Source: Clostridiales bacterium (GTDB taxonomy: Bacteria; Bacillota; Clostridia; Oscillospirales; Oscillospiraceae). Taken from it: 64,000 bases of DNA. The stretch lies in contig SFHQ01000001.1 of NCBI GenBank assembly GCA_004556345.1, forward strand, positions 40,091 through 104,090, read 5' to 3'. The position numbers and the translations under genes are program-made. Each line of letters begins with the position of its first letter. Within the stretch, counting starts at the first letter, position 1. Shown piece by piece: positions 26,340 through 35,435 of the stretch. Below the pieces are notes generated by a model. That model made no database searches, was not told the origin of the DNA, and was given only the letters and a program-made list of their open reading frames with translations.

Positions 26340-27833
26340 TTACGCCTTCTTGGCAGCCTTAGCAACAGCCTTGCCGTCCAGGTCGTCCAGCTCGGCGCGG
26401 GTATTCTTCATATAGATCTCGATACCCTCTTCGATGTTGGCGCGGCGCTCCTTCTTGTTCATGCCCACGATCTCCATGAAGATACAGAGAACGATACCGA
26501 CGAACAAGCCATACGATGGGTTGGCGCAGGTGGCGATAGCACCGGCGGTGATACCGGCAACACCACGCTCCACGTTGGTGCGGGTCATGTTGATGCCGAC
26601 GTAGAAGGAACCAAAGGCCTGGATGATCAGGGTCTGGGCCATGGCCAGAGGCAGGATGGGCTTGATCAGAGCCATCAGAGGCACGATCAGCTGGCAGATC
26701 CACTTGGTGGTGTTGAAGGTGCAGGAACCACCGAAGATGGAGTACATGTTTTCCTTACCGGTCTTATAACGCTCGGCCACGGACACGGTCATAGCAGACC
26801 ACAGAGGACCGGACATGGTGCAGGTGGGGCTGAAGAAAGCCTCAAGCAGGTTACGGAAGCCGCAGCACATGTTGGTACGGTCGGGGTTGACGTCGATGTA
26901 CTCGTCCTCACGATACCGCTTGGTGTCTTCCATGAAGGCAGTACCACCGACGATATCGCCGAATGCGATAACGTAGCACATGATGGCCATGGGCAGGTCC
27001 TTGGCCAGGATGGACGCAGGAGGAATGCCGATGCCGAGGATGGAGAAGTTGCCCCAGACCCACTTCAGGCCGGGCAGGGGGTTGAACCAGAAGCTGGTGA
27101 CGGTGGAGAAGTCAGGCAGGTCGACCTCGCCGATGATCCAAGCAATGATACCACCGAGGATGATGGAAGGCACGAAGCCGGCCTTGGTGATGAGCTTGAT
27201 GAAGGGGTTCTTGCTACCAAACTTGACCTTGGCAAAGCCGTTGGAGAAGAGGAGGAACAGGCCGAAGCAGCAGCCGATGGACCAGGAGACAGGGTACATG
27301 AAGAAGCCCTTGCCGCCGGCATCCAGCGCCTTAAAGCCATAGGGGCCGACACAGGCCGCAAAGCCTGAGCCGATCAAGATACCTGCTTTCAAAGACTGGG
27401 GGCAGATGTCGATGATCTTGGTGGCGATGCCGGTCGCGCCCAGGATGACGTAGATCAAACCAAGCATCAACTCCATGCCGACCAGAGCATGCATACGAGC
27501 AACGCCCTCGAAGTTCAACAGGAATGCGGTGATCAACGGCACGGCAGGTGTGATCCAGCCGCCGATCAGGGGGTCGCCCAAGGTGTTGTTGACCATGTAC
27601 AGCAGCTCATGGACGAACACGATGGACAGTGCCATTTCAAATGTGAATCCGAACAGGTCCTGCAGATATGCAGTTGCTGCGGAGCCGGTCATGAACACGA
27701 CGCAAGCCTGGATCATTTCTGGAATTTCCCATTCGTAATGCACGAAGGGGATCCGAAGATCGAACTTCCAGATCTTAATGCAGGGTTGCTTCGCGCCGTC
27801 TTTACGCCGGGCACTAGGAAGCATTAAGTTCAT
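26340..27833 (-). CDS. NCS2-like (xanthine/uracil permease superfamily) transporter
   Basis: The 497-aa protein has about 12-14 hydrophobic helices. Segments such as LGDPLIGGWITPAVPLITAF, ALVGMELMLGLIYVILGATG and GAIATCANPSYGLFVGIVLC fit uracil/xanthine-permease-like proteins of Clostridia often left unnamed. FGDIVGGTAFMEDTKRYRED lies in a conserved loop. A nucleobase or similar anion is a guess, since the classical NCS2 signature is not clear. The start is fixed by TAGGAGGGAAC. No purine riboswitch is visible, but the leader carries a perfect inverted repeat at 27888. It ends in a Lys/Ala-rich tail. Confidence 0.6.
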   Translation of the reverse strand: MNLMLPSARRKDGAKQPCIKIWKFDLRIPFVHYEWEIPEMIQACVVFMTGSAATAYLQDLFGFTFEMALSIVFVHELLYMVNNTLGDPLIGGWITPAVPLITAFLLNFEGVARMHALVGMELMLGLIYVILGATGIATKIIDICPQSLKAGILIGSGFAACVGPYGFKALDAGGKGFFMYPVSWSIGCCFGLFLLFSNGFAKVKFGSKNPFIKLITKAGFVPSIILGGIIAWIIGEVDLPDFSTVTSFWFNPLPGLKWVWGNFSILGIGIPPASILAKDLPMAIMCYVIAFGDIVGGTAFMEDTKRYREDEYIDVNPDRTNMCCGFRNLLEAFFSPTCTMSGPLWSAMTVSVAERYKTGKENMYSIFGGSCTFNTTKWICQLIVPLMALIKPILPLAMAQTLIIQAFGSFYVGINMTRTNVERGVAGITAGAIATCANPSYGLFVGIVLCIFMEIVGMNKKERRANIEEGIEIYMKNTRAELDDLDGKAVAKAAKKA

Positions 27834-27887
27834 TACGTTCCCTCCTACTAAAAATACACTGTTTGCTTAACTTGCAATTTTTCCTTC

Positions 27888-27911
27888 GACTTTACTGTGA
27901 AAAGTAAAGTC
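27888..27911 (-). promoter_or_regulatory. inverted repeat in the permease leader
   Basis: Perfect 8-bp arms (GACTTTAC and GTAAAGTC) separated by 8 nt, between the putative -10 and the ATG. It could be a regulator operator or an RNA hairpin; no T-run follows. Confidence 0.5.
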
Positions 27912-27948
27912 CTTCTCCTTTTCCACGTCTTTTCATCGATGCAAGCTC

Positions 27949-27976
27949 ATTGTACCACGATTTACACAAAACGCAA
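27949..27976 (-). promoter_or_regulatory. candidate permease promoter
   Basis: TTGCGT, 16 bp, TACAAT on the minus strand, giving a leader of about 110 nt. Confidence 0.6.
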
Positions 27977-28259
27977 GGCCTTTTGCTTCGGTATTTTACA
28001 CAAATATACATTATTTGCACAAGAAATCATCCCGTTTTTTGTTGCTATTGCTCGGTTTTTTCCGCATTTTTGACGTAAAATCAAATTTTTTATGGACGCA
28101 TTGTGAACACTTTGCCTGTCAAAAGCCTATTTTTTGTTTTCTATGGAAATAGCACAAAGGAAATTTTTTCTTTTTCGTCTTTTTTCTTCCTCAATTTTCC
28201 TATTTTTTCTGCAAGTCATTTTTGCTAAGCCGTCAATTCTTTTATCGAAGTGATTTGTT

Positions 28260-28298
28260 AAAAAAGACGGGAGAGACGTTGTTCGTCTCTCCCGTCTT
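28260..28298 (-). terminator. terminator of the LCP gene
   Basis: A 15-bp perfect stem, a 5-nt loop and a T6 run on the minus strand, 30 nt past the stop. Confidence 0.9.
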
Positions 28299-28329
28299 GG
28301 GTGCCCCTGTGGGAGGGGGCTGCATCGTA

Positions 28330-29448
28330 TCAGTCATATTCCGGGTCACGACCGGTGGTCGTCGTGTTGGAGGTGTCTGTCGTGTCGGTGCTGCTGTCCG
28401 TTGTCTGGAAGTCGCTGGCGGTGGCGCGGTAGCCGCGGCCATTCTGCTTGCTGATCTGGAAGATGTTCACGTCCTCCGCGGTCAGAGAAGCGGTATAGGG
28501 ATTCACCAGGCGGTTGATCATCTCCAGGCTCTTGCCCGGCTCCAGCTCATAGCAGTAGCGGGTGGAGCCATAGGTCACGCTGCCATCGCCGGGGAGCGCA
28601 TCGCCGGAGACGCCGCTGTCCAGATTCACGCCCACGGCCTTGGTCACGAACCAGGTCAGGTCGGTGGCGGAGAGGTTGGTCTCGATGTTCCGCTGCATGA
28701 TGCTCACGAACTGGTCCAGCTTGCCGATGTTGGCCACGAGCTTCTTGGCCACGGTGATCATCAGCTTCCGGACCGTCTCGCTGCGCTGGATGTCGCCCAT
28801 GGGATACCCGGTGCCGTCGCCGTTCTTACGGAAGCGGCAGACCTTCATGGCGTCCTCGCCGTCGAGGTGCTGCATGCCGGGCTGGAAGAAAATGCTCAGG
28901 TCCTGGGTGGGGTCGTTGTAATACATCTCCACGGGGACGTTGAAGTCCACGCCGCCCACGGCGTCCACCAGCTCCCGGAAGCCGTCCAGGTCGATCTGGA
29001 TATAGAAGTCGATGGGATAGCCCACCAAATCAGAGACCATGGACTGGAGGTTCTCCACGCCCTTGTGCATGGCGGCGTTGATCTTGGGGCTGGACTGGTC
29101 CACCAGGGTGTCACGGGGCACAGAGAGCATGCCGATCTTCTGGTTGGGCACGTCATAGGTCACCAGCATGATGGCGTCCGCATTGCCGCTGGCCTGGTCG
29201 GGACAGCAGAGCATGAACGTGTAGGTCTGTTCTCGTCTGGTGTGGTCACCGGTGGTCATACCGGGGACTATTTCCTGGGATGTTTGGCTTCCCGTGTCAT
29301 CCGGCTGCTTGATCTCCGGGGCACGGACGGTGAACTTCAGCGCTGCATAGGCGATCACGATGATGGCAGCGATCACGACCACTGCGATATAGATGCCGCG
29401 CAAAATGCGGTATTTTTTCTTCAGCCGACGCTTTTTCTTTTTGGCCAC
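28330..29448 (-). CDS. LytR-CpsA-Psr (LCP) family cell-wall glycopolymer ligase
   Basis: The 372-aa protein has a strongly basic cytoplasmic start (AKKKKRRLKKKYRILRG), one membrane helix (IYIAVVVIAAIIVIAYAAL) and an extracytoplasmic LCP domain with DAIMLVTYDVPNQKIGMLSV, PRDTLVD, INAAMHKG, VDAVGGVDFNVP and CRFRKNGDGTGYPMGDIQRS. LCP enzymes attach teichoic acids or other glycopolymers to peptidoglycan. A Thr/Ser-rich tail (STDTTDTSNTTTTG) ends it. I chose the GTG at 29448, preceded by AAAGGAGG, instead of an upstream GTG without an SD. It may supply the polymers bound by the SLH proteins in this window. Confidence 0.9.
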   Translation of the reverse strand: MAKKKKRRLKKKYRILRGIYIAVVVIAAIIVIAYAALKFTVRAPEIKQPDDTGSQTSQEIVPGMTTGDHTRREQTYTFMLCCPDQASGNADAIMLVTYDVPNQKIGMLSVPRDTLVDQSSPKINAAMHKGVENLQSMVSDLVGYPIDFYIQIDLDGFRELVDAVGGVDFNVPVEMYYNDPTQDLSIFFQPGMQHLDGEDAMKVCRFRKNGDGTGYPMGDIQRSETVRKLMITVAKKLVANIGKLDQFVSIMQRNIETNLSATDLTWFVTKAVGVNLDSGVSGDALPGDGSVTYGSTRYCYELEPGKSLEMINRLVNPYTASLTAEDVNIFQISKQNGRGYRATASDFQTTDSSTDTTDTSNTTTTGRDPEYD

Positions 29449-29505
29449 AGCTACGGCCTCCTTTGTCTGTGTTTTTCCTGCATACAAATGCACACAAGCA
29501 CAAAC

Positions 29506-29534
29506 AGTATACCCAATTTTCCCCTATTCGGCAA
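29506..29534 (-). promoter_or_regulatory. sigma-A promoter of the LCP gene
   Basis: TTGCCG, 17 bp, TATACT on the minus strand, about 50 nt upstream of the chosen GTG. Confidence 0.8.
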
Positions 29535-29697
29535 TAGTTTTGGCTCAACTTTGCCAGGATTTCCAATTTCATCATCTTTTTTTCACACTTTCGCATCTTT
29601 TCGTCAAGATAAAAAACGGATACTATAATAAGGTAAGGCAGAACATCCGTCCGATTCCGACGGTACCTATCTTTTCCTGAGAATTGTCCCAAACCCC

Positions 29698-29726
29698 TTG
29701 CATGTTGCCGGTGGGTGTGCTATAAT
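29698..29726 (+). promoter_or_regulatory. sigma-A promoter of the rimP-nusA-infB operon
   Basis: TTGCAT, 17 bp, TATAAT, giving a leader of about 95 nt that contains the hairpin at 29756. Confidence 0.85.
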
Positions 29727-29755
29727 GTGCATGATTTGAAGATGTAAGTTAGGAC

Positions 29756-29784
29756 AGAGTGGGGCTTGCCCCGCTCTTTCTTTT
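29756..29784 (+). promoter_or_regulatory. terminator-like hairpin in the rimP leader
   Basis: A 9-bp GC-rich stem with one G-T pair and a CTTG loop, followed by TTCTTTT, 45 nt before rimP. Its place in the leader suggests attenuation. Similar leader hairpins before rimP are familiar to me from other Clostridia. Confidence 0.65.
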
Positions 29785-29828
29785 ATGAATACGTTGCGTG
29801 CAGCGCCCCCCGGCGCATGGAGGTTACT

Positions 29829-30284
29829 ATGTCCAAAATCACTGATCTGACCGCACAGCTGGCCCGCCCTGTGGTGGAAGAAAACGGCTGTACCCTGTGG
29901 GACGTGGAATACGTCAAGGAAGCCGGCAGCTGGTATCTGCGGGTGTATATTGATAAGGAGACCGGCGTCTCCATCGACGACTGCGAGGCCGTCAGCCGGA
30001 CCCTGTCGGACCTGCTGGACGAGGCGGACCCCATTCAGGACGCCTATACCTTCGAGGTCTCCTCCGCCGGGGCCGACCGGGCCTTGAAAAAGCCGGAGCA
30101 TTTTGCGGCTTTTCTGGGCGAGCAGGTGGACGCCAAGTTCTACCAGCCCGTGAACGGCCAGAAGGCCGTCACCGGCACGTTGGTCGGCTATGACAACGGC
30201 GATGTGACCCTGGACCTTGGCGACGGCCCCGTGACCTTCGCCAAGAAGGACGTGGCCCAGGTCCGCCTGCACGTTGGATTTTAA
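29829..30284 (+). CDS. rimP: ribosome maturation factor RimP
   Basis: The 151-aa protein helps mature the 30S subunit. CTLWDVEYVKEAGSWYLRVY, SIDDCEAVSRTLSDLLDEAD, PIQDAYTFEVSSAGADRAL and KKPEHFAAFLGE are the standard RimP blocks, with a small SH3-like C-terminal domain. ATG 29829 is placed by GGAGG seven bases upstream; an upstream ATG at 29817 lies inside this SD region. It leads the rimP-nusA-rnpM-ylxQ-infB-rbfA operon, which is conserved across Firmicutes. Confidence 0.95.
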   Translation: MSKITDLTAQLARPVVEENGCTLWDVEYVKEAGSWYLRVYIDKETGVSIDDCEAVSRTLSDLLDEADPIQDAYTFEVSSAGADRALKKPEHFAAFLGEQVDAKFYQPVNGQKAVTGTLVGYDNGDVTLDLGDGPVTFAKKDVAQVRLHVGF

Positions 30285-30373
30285 GTTTACTCGAAAAGAA
30301 CCCCGGTCCAGAGCCTAGTCTGTGCGCTCTGTGCCGTTCCATACCACTGAGTTTGAGGAGACGATCAAAAGTC

Positions 30374-31708
30374 ATGGCAAAAAAAACAACGAAGAAAGCA
30401 GCGAAAAGCAATGAGCTGGACGGCAAGGAATTCTTTGCCGCCGTCACCCTGATCGAGAAAGAGAAGGGCATCCCCCGGCACTACATGCTGGAGAAGATCA
30501 CCCAGGCCCTGGTCTCCGCCTACAAGCGGGACCACGAGGGCGTGACCGACAATGTGTTCGTGGAGGCCAACGAGATCACCGAGACCGTGCGGATGTACGT
30601 CAAGAAGGAGATCGTGGAGGAGGTCACGAACCCCGCCACCGAGATCGCCCTGGCCGAGGCCCGCAAGAGCCTGCCCTCCGCCCAGAGCGGCGACGTGGTC
30701 CGCATCGAGATCAAGCCCCGGAACTTCGGCCGCATCGCCGCCCAGACGGCCCGGCAGGTCATCATCCAGGGCATGCGGGAAGCCGAGCACAGCATGATCT
30801 ACGACATGTTCAGCTCCAAGGAGCATGAGATGCTGGTGGGTACCGTCACCCGCGTGGATCCCCGGAACGGAGCCGTCACCCTGCGCATCACCAGCGACGG
30901 CGAATCCACCGACGCTTACCTCTCCCCCTCCGAGCAGGTCCGGGGCGAGGTGGCCCACGAGGGCGACCGTCTGAAGGTCTATGTGGTGGAGGTCCGCCGC
31001 TCCAGCCGCGGGCCCCAGATCCTCATCTCCCGCACCCACCCCGGCCTGGTCAAGCGCCTGTTCGAGCTGGAAGTGCCGGAAATTTACGACGGCACCGTCG
31101 AGATCCGCTCCATCGCCCGCGAGGCGGGCAGCCGCTCCAAGCTGGCCGTCTGGTCTGCCGACGAGAACGTAGACCCCATCGGTGCCTGCGTAGGCCCCAA
31201 GGGCGCCCGCGTGAACAACGTGGTCGCCGAGCTGGGCAGCGAGAAGATCGACATTATTAAATATAGCGACGACCCCGCCCAGTATGTGGCCGCCGCCCTC
31301 TCCCCCGCCGATGTTCTCTCCGTTCTGCCCCTGGAGGGCAGCAAAAGCTGCCGCGTGGTGGTGCCCGACGACCAGCTCTCTCTGGCCATCGGCAAGGAGG
31401 GCCAGAACGCCCGTCTGGCCGCCAAGCTCACCGGCTATAAAATCGACATCAAGTCCGCCTCCGCCGCCCACGAGTGGGAGGAAGAGGACGCCCTGGCCGA
31501 GGCCGAGCGTGCCGCCCAGGCCGCCGAGGAAGCGGCTGAGGATGCTGTCTTTGCCGAGGAGCCCGCAGACGGCGAGGACACCCTGCCCGACGACGAGGCC
31601 CCTGCCGCTGAGGAACCTGCCGAGGACTCCACGGAGGAAGCACCCGCCGAGGAAGCATCCAACGACGAGACCCCCGCAGAAGAAGCCCCCGAAGCTCCGG
31701 AGGCCTGA
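30374..31708 (+). CDS. nusA: transcription termination/antitermination factor NusA with acidic tail
   Basis: The 444-aa protein contains an N-terminal RNAP-binding domain, an S1 domain (GTVTRVDPRNGAVTLRI) and two KH domains (DPIGACVGPKGARVNNVV and LSLAIGKEGQNARLAAKL). These match the Firmicutes NusA, which lacks the C-terminal repeats of E. coli. The last 80 residues are a Glu/Ala/Pro-rich tail without known domain, similar in style to the rpoZ tail. NusA slows RNAP at pauses and promotes termination at hairpins. ATG 30374 is chosen because MAKKTTKKAAKS begins there; a TTG seven codons upstream lies over the GAGGAG site. Confidence 0.95.
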   Translation: MAKKTTKKAAKSNELDGKEFFAAVTLIEKEKGIPRHYMLEKITQALVSAYKRDHEGVTDNVFVEANEITETVRMYVKKEIVEEVTNPATEIALAEARKSLPSAQSGDVVRIEIKPRNFGRIAAQTARQVIIQGMREAEHSMIYDMFSSKEHEMLVGTVTRVDPRNGAVTLRITSDGESTDAYLSPSEQVRGEVAHEGDRLKVYVVEVRRSSRGPQILISRTHPGLVKRLFELEVPEIYDGTVEIRSIAREAGSRSKLAVWSADENVDPIGACVGPKGARVNNVVAELGSEKIDIIKYSDDPAQYVAAALSPADVLSVLPLEGSKSCRVVVPDDQLSLAIGKEGQNARLAAKLTGYKIDIKSASAAHEWEEEDALAEAERAAQAAEEAAEDAVFAEEPADGEDTLPDDEAPAAEEPAEDSTEEAPAEEASNDETPAEEAPEAPEA

Positions 31709-31779
31709 CCCAAAGACCAACAGCGTAAGCTGATCGTCTATACCATAGATCGGATAGAGAGAAGGAAGGAGGCAGCACC

Positions 31780-32055
31780 GTGCCGAAGAAGATCCCCCTG
31801 CGCCAATGCCTTGGCTGCCGGGAAATGAAACCGAAACGGGAGCTGATCCGGGTGGTCCGCTCTCCCCAGGGCGAGATCAGCCTGGACTTCCACGGCAAAA
31901 AGCCTGGGCGCGGGGCCTACCTCTGCCCCGACCCGGCATGTCTGAAGCGGATCCGCAAGTCGAGAGCCCTGGAACGGGCCTTTGACCTGCCCATTCCCGA
32001 CGCCGTGTACGACGCCCTTGCCCAGGAGATGGAAGGAGGTGGTCTGGATGGATAG
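31780..32055 (+). CDS. rnpM: RNase P modulator RnpM (YlxR)
   Basis: The 91-aa protein begins MPKKIPLRQCLGCREMKPKR, followed by LIRVVRSPQGEISLD and GRGAYLCPDPACLKR, the full YlxR/RnpM signature with paired cysteines. The family binds the RNase P RNA and lowers its activity. The start is GTG behind GAAGGAGG. The stop lies inside the ylxQ coding region by an 8-nt overlap, as is usual for this pair. Confidence 0.92.
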   Translation: MPKKIPLRQCLGCREMKPKRELIRVVRSPQGEISLDFHGKKPGRGAYLCPDPACLKRIRKSRALERAFDLPIPDAVYDALAQEMEGGGLDG

Positions 32056-32470
32056 TATTCCTTCCCTGCTGGGCCTTGCGCTGCGAGCAGGGCGGCTTGC
32101 CGTGGGCGAAGAGCCTGTTGGGACAGCCTGCCGGTGCCACAAGGGGTACCTGCTGCTGCTGGCCAGCGACGCGGCGGACAACACCATCCGTCGGGCCCTT
32201 CATTTCAGCCAAGCCGGAAAAACCATCTGTCTCACCCTCCCCCTGACCAAGGAGGAGCTGGGCAGCGGCCTGGGCCGCACGAGCTGCGCCATGGTCGCCG
32301 TGACGGACGTGGGCTTTGCCGCGTCCATCGCCGAGCGCCTGGCCCAGGACGACCAGGAGACCTACGGCGAAGCCTGGCAGACCTTAGCCCAGAAGGCCGC
32401 CCGCGTGAAACAGCGCCGGGACGCCAAGCGCTCCCCCAACAAGAACAAGGGGAAGCGCAGGAAAGCATAA
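32048..32470 (+). CDS. ylxQ: YlxQ, L7Ae-family ribosomal-type RNA-binding protein
   Basis: The 140-aa protein has the L7Ae/L30e fold: SIPSLLGLALRAGRLAVGEE, CHKGYLLLLASDAADNTIRR, KEELGSGLGRTSCAMVAVTD and GFAASIAERL. It would bind kink-turn RNA. The C-terminal 25 residues are very basic (KAARVKQRRDAKRSPNKNKG) and extend past the usual family end at about 100 residues. AAGGAGGTGG precedes the ATG. Its place between rnpM and infB is canonical. Confidence 0.92.
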   Translation: MDSIPSLLGLALRAGRLAVGEEPVGTACRCHKGYLLLLASDAADNTIRRALHFSQAGKTICLTLPLTKEELGSGLGRTSCAMVAVTDVGFAASIAERLAQDDQETYGEAWQTLAQKAARVKQRRDAKRSPNKNKGKRRKA

Positions 32471-32488
32471 TTATGGAGGTGGCTTTAT

Positions 32489-34987
32489 TTGAGTTTTGAG
32501 AATAAATATCGTGTACACGAGGTAGCCAAGGACTTTGGCAAGCAGACCAAGGACATCACCCAGATCCTGACCACATACGCTACGGCCCCCAAGAACCACA
32601 TGCAGGTGCTCAGCGACAAGGAGCTGTCCATCGTCTTTGAGTATATGACCCAGCACAACCAGGTGGCCGACATGCAGGCCTCCCTGGCCACCGCCCCCAA
32701 GGGCGGCGAGAACCGCGGCCGCAACGACAGAAACGACCGCGGCGGTGACCGCAACCGGAACGACCGGGGCGACCGCAACGGCCAGCAGGGCCAGAGACGG
32801 GACAACCGCGACGGCGGCCGGAATGACCGCAACGACAGAAACGACCGCAACGGCAGACCCGGTGACCGCGGCCCCCGTAACGACAGAAACGACCGCGGCC
32901 AGCAGAACCGGCAGGGCGGCCAGAACCAGCACAACAACCAGGCCCCCAAGTCTGGCAGCCAGAACAACCAGCAGGCCCAGCAGCCCGCGAACCGCCCCAC
33001 CAGCCGCGTACCTGAGAAGAAGCTGGTGGACACCCGCAAGGGCGGCAACGTGAACCTGGATAAGTACGACGAGCATCTGGAGACCCTGGCGCCTGAGCGG
33101 GCCAACCGGATGCAGAGCGGCAAGCAGAAGATCCAGAGCCGCAACAACCACCGCAAGGGCGCTACCTTCGGCAACAAGCGCCGCCAGGAAGAGCAGGAAA
33201 AGATGCGCAAGCTCCAGCTGGAGATCGCCAAGAAGACGCCCCTCACCGTCAAGATCCCCGATGAGATCGGCGTGGGCGAGCTGGCCTCCCGCATGAAGAA
33301 GACCGGCGCCGAGGTCGTCAAGCAGCTCATGAAGCTGGGCGTCATGGCCTCCCTGTCTGAGATCATCGACTATGATACCGCCGCCCTGGTGGCCATGGAG
33401 CTGGGCTGCAAGGTCGAGAAGGAAGTCATCGTCACCATCGAGGAGAAGCTCATCGACACCGCCGAGGACAAAGAGGAGGACCTGGTTCCCCGCGCCCCCG
33501 TCGTGGTCGTCATGGGCCACGTGGACCACGGCAAGACCTCCCTGCTGGACTATATCCGGAACTCCCAGGTGGCCGAGGGCGAGGCCGGCGGCATCACCCA
33601 GCACATCGGCGCTTACCAGGTCGATGTGAACGGCTCCCCCATCACCTTCCTGGACACCCCCGGCCACGAGGCCTTTACCGCCATGCGTGCCCGCGGCGCC
33701 ATGATCACGGACATCGCCATCCTGGTGGTGGCTGCCGACGACGGCATCATGCCCCAGACCGTGGAGTCCATCAACCACGCCAAGGCCGCGGAGATCCCCA
33801 TCATCGTGGCCATCAACAAGATGGATAAGCCCGAAGCCAACCCTGAGCGCGTCAAGCAGCAGCTGACCGAGTACGGTCTCGTCAGCGAAGAGTGGGGCGG
33901 CGACACCATCTGCTGCCCCATCTCCGCCAAGACCGGCATGGGCGTAGACAACCTGCTGGAAATGGTCGTCCTGACCGCCGAGATGCGTGAGCTGAAGGCC
34001 AACCCCAACCGCTCCGCCCACGGCGCTGTCATCGAGGCCCGCCTGGACAAGGGCCGCGGCCCCGTGGCCACCCTGCTGGTCCAGAACGGCACCCTGCACC
34101 AGGGTGACGTGATCATCGCCGGCACCGCCGTGGGCCGTGTCCGCGCCATGACCGACGCCAAGGGCCGGAAGATCAACGAGGCCGGCCCCTCCGTGCCTGT
34201 GGAGATCACCGGTATGGGCGAGGTTCCCGGCGCCGGCGACGACTTCCACGCCGTGGCCGACGAGCGTATGGCCCGCGAGCTGGTGGAGCAGCGCAAGCAC
34301 GAGAACAAAATGGCCGCCAACTCCTCCAGCCAAAAAGTTACTCTGGACGATCTGTTCTCTCAGATCCAGCAGGGCGAGCTGAAGGACCTGAACATCATCG
34401 TGAAGGCCGACGTGCAGGGCTCCGCCGAGGCCGTCAAGGCTTCCCTGGAGAAGCTGACCAACGAGGAGGTCCGCGTGCGGGTCATCCACTGCGCCGTCGG
34501 TGCCATCAACGAGTCCGACGTCATGCTGGCCTCCACGTCCAACGCCATCATCGTGGGCTTCAACGTCCGCCCCGATGCCAACGCGAAGGACACGGCCGCC
34601 CGCTCCAAGGTCGACATGAGAATGTACCGCGTCATCTACGACTGCATCAACGAGATGGAAGCGGCCATGAAGGGCATGCTGGCCCCCAAGTTCAAGGAAG
34701 TCTCCTTGGGCGCTGCCGAGGTCCGCGAGGTCTACAAGATCACCGGCGCGGGCATCATCGCCGGCTGCTATATCACCGAGGGCAAGGTGCAGCGCAACGC
34801 CCAGATCCGCCTGGTGCGGGACGGCATCGTCGTCCACGAGGGCACCATCTCCTCCTTGCAGCGCTTTAAGGACGCCGTCAAGGAAGTGGCCCAGGGCTAC
34901 GAGTGCGGCATCGGCATCGAGAAGTACAGCGACATCAAGGTCGGTGACGTGATCGAAGCCTTCATCATGGAGCAGATCGAGGTCTGA
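32489..34987 (+). CDS. infB: translation initiation factor IF-2, TTG start
   Basis: The 832-aa GTPase brings fMet-tRNA to the 30S subunit. An IF2N domain ([20 protein letters not shown]) is followed by a low-complexity linker of Asn, Asp, Arg, Gly and Gln (residues about 75-175), a second IF2N region and the G domain: GHVDHGKT (near residue 342), [12 protein letters not shown] and SAKTG. Domains II-IV follow. The start is TTG at good distance from GGAGG, and no ATG lies nearby. A hairpin at 35019 after the gene may uncouple rbfA. Confidence 0.96.
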   Translation: MSFENKYRVHEVAKDFGKQTKDITQILTTYATAPKNHMQVLSDKELSIVFEYMTQHNQVADMQASLATAPKGGENRGRNDRNDRGGDRNRNDRGDRNGQQGQRRDNRDGGRNDRNDRNDRNGRPGDRGPRNDRNDRGQQNRQGGQNQHNNQAPKSGSQNNQQAQQPANRPTSRVPEKKLVDTRKGGNVNLDKYDEHLETLAPERANRMQSGKQKIQSRNNHRKGATFGNKRRQEEQEKMRKLQLEIAKKTPLTVKIPDEIGVGELASRMKKTGAEVVKQLMKLGVMASLSEIIDYDTAALVAMELGCKVEKEVIVTIEEKLIDTAEDKEEDLVPRAPVVVVMGHVDHGKTSLLDYIRNSQVAEGEAGGITQHIGAYQVDVNGSPITFLDTPGHEAFTAMRARGAMITDIAILVVAADDGIMPQTVESINHAKAAEIPIIVAINKMDKPEANPERVKQQLTEYGLVSEEWGGDTICCPISAKTGMGVDNLLEMVVLTAEMRELKANPNRSAHGAVIEARLDKGRGPVATLLVQNGTLHQGDVIIAGTAVGRVRAMTDAKGRKINEAGPSVPVEITGMGEVPGAGDDFHAVADERMARELVEQRKHENKMAANSSSQKVTLDDLFSQIQQGELKDLNIIVKADVQGSAEAVKASLEKLTNEEVRVRVIHCAVGAINESDVMLASTSNAIIVGFNVRPDANAKDTAARSKVDMRMYRVIYDCINEMEAAMKGMLAPKFKEVSLGAAEVREVYKITGAGIIAGCYITEGKVQRNAQIRLVRDGIVVHEGTISSLQRFKDAVKEVAQGYECGIGIEKYSDIKVGDVIEAFIMEQIEV
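32723..32896 (+). repeat. three exact copies of an 18-mer within infB
   Basis: AACGACAGAAACGACCGC occurs at 32723-32740, 32831-32848 and 32879-32896, encoding N-D-R-N-D-R in the disordered linker. This is internal coding repetition, not CRISPR. Confidence 0.9.
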
Positions 34988-35018
34988 TCCTCTCTGCCCC
35001 GCTAGAACAACAAATCCA

Positions 35019-35054
35019 GGTCTCCCCGCCCGGACGGGGCGGGGAGACCCTTTT
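35019..35054 (+). terminator. internal terminator between infB and rbfA
   Basis: A 13-bp GC-rich perfect stem, a 5-nt loop and then CTTTT, 22 nt before rbfA. It likely reduces transcription of the downstream genes. Confidence 0.8.
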
Positions 35055-35075
35055 GAATTTTCGGAGGGAAATTCT

Positions 35076-35435
35076 ATGGCCTCAAATCGAATCGGACGGA
35101 TCAACGAAGAGATCCAGCGGGAGCTGGCAGCGCTCTTCCGCACCGTAAAAGACCCCCGTGTGCATGGGCTGGTCTCCATCACGCACGTGGAGACCACCCC
35201 GGACCTGCGCTACGCCAAGGTCTATGTGAGCGTGCTGGACAAGAGCGACGTGAAAGAAGTCATCAAGGGCCTCAAGTCCGCCGGCGGCTACCTGCGCCGG
35301 GAGCTGGGCCGCGCCCTCTCCCTGCGCTATACCCCGGAGCTGGTGTTCCAGGCCGATGACTCCATCGACAAGGGCACCCATATCTTAAAGCTCCTCAACG
35401 ACATCGAACGGAAGGAAACGGGAGGGGACCAATGA
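35076..35435 (+). CDS. rbfA: ribosome-binding factor A
   Basis: The 119-aa KH-fold factor matures 16S rRNA 5' ends. RIGRINEEIQRELAALF, DPRVHGLVSITHVETTPDLR and YAKVYVSVLD, then SAGGYLRRELGRALSLRYTP and ELVFQADDSID, are diagnostic. CGGAGGG precedes the ATG. The stop overlaps nrnA as ATGA. Confidence 0.96.
   Translation: MASNRIGRINEEIQRELAALFRTVKDPRVHGLVSITHVETTPDLRYAKVYVSVLDKSDVKEVIKGLKSAGGYLRRELGRALSLRYTPELVFQADDSIDKGTHILKLLNDIERKETGGDQ

Larger units (their letters stand above)
27834..28329. other. AT-rich intergenic region between permease and LCP genes
   Basis: Much lower GC than its surroundings. It contains a permease promoter, a leader inverted repeat and the LCP terminator, all listed. 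Positions 28000-28250 show no ORF with an SD and no recognisable RNA. Confidence 0.7.
29449..29828. other. divergent promoter region, LCP gene and rimP operon
   Basis: It contains both listed promoters and the rimP leader hairpin. A further TATAAT at 29624-29629 has only a poor -35, so I do not call it. I see no additional gene. Confidence 0.75.

Noticed and set aside
32701..32960. CRISPR-like repeats
   Set aside because: Repeats are in frame within infB, unevenly spaced and encode N-D-R units.
32471..35197. 908-codon open frame antisense to infB
   Set aside because: A shadow of infB; the low-complexity valine/leucine runs mirror the coding strand.
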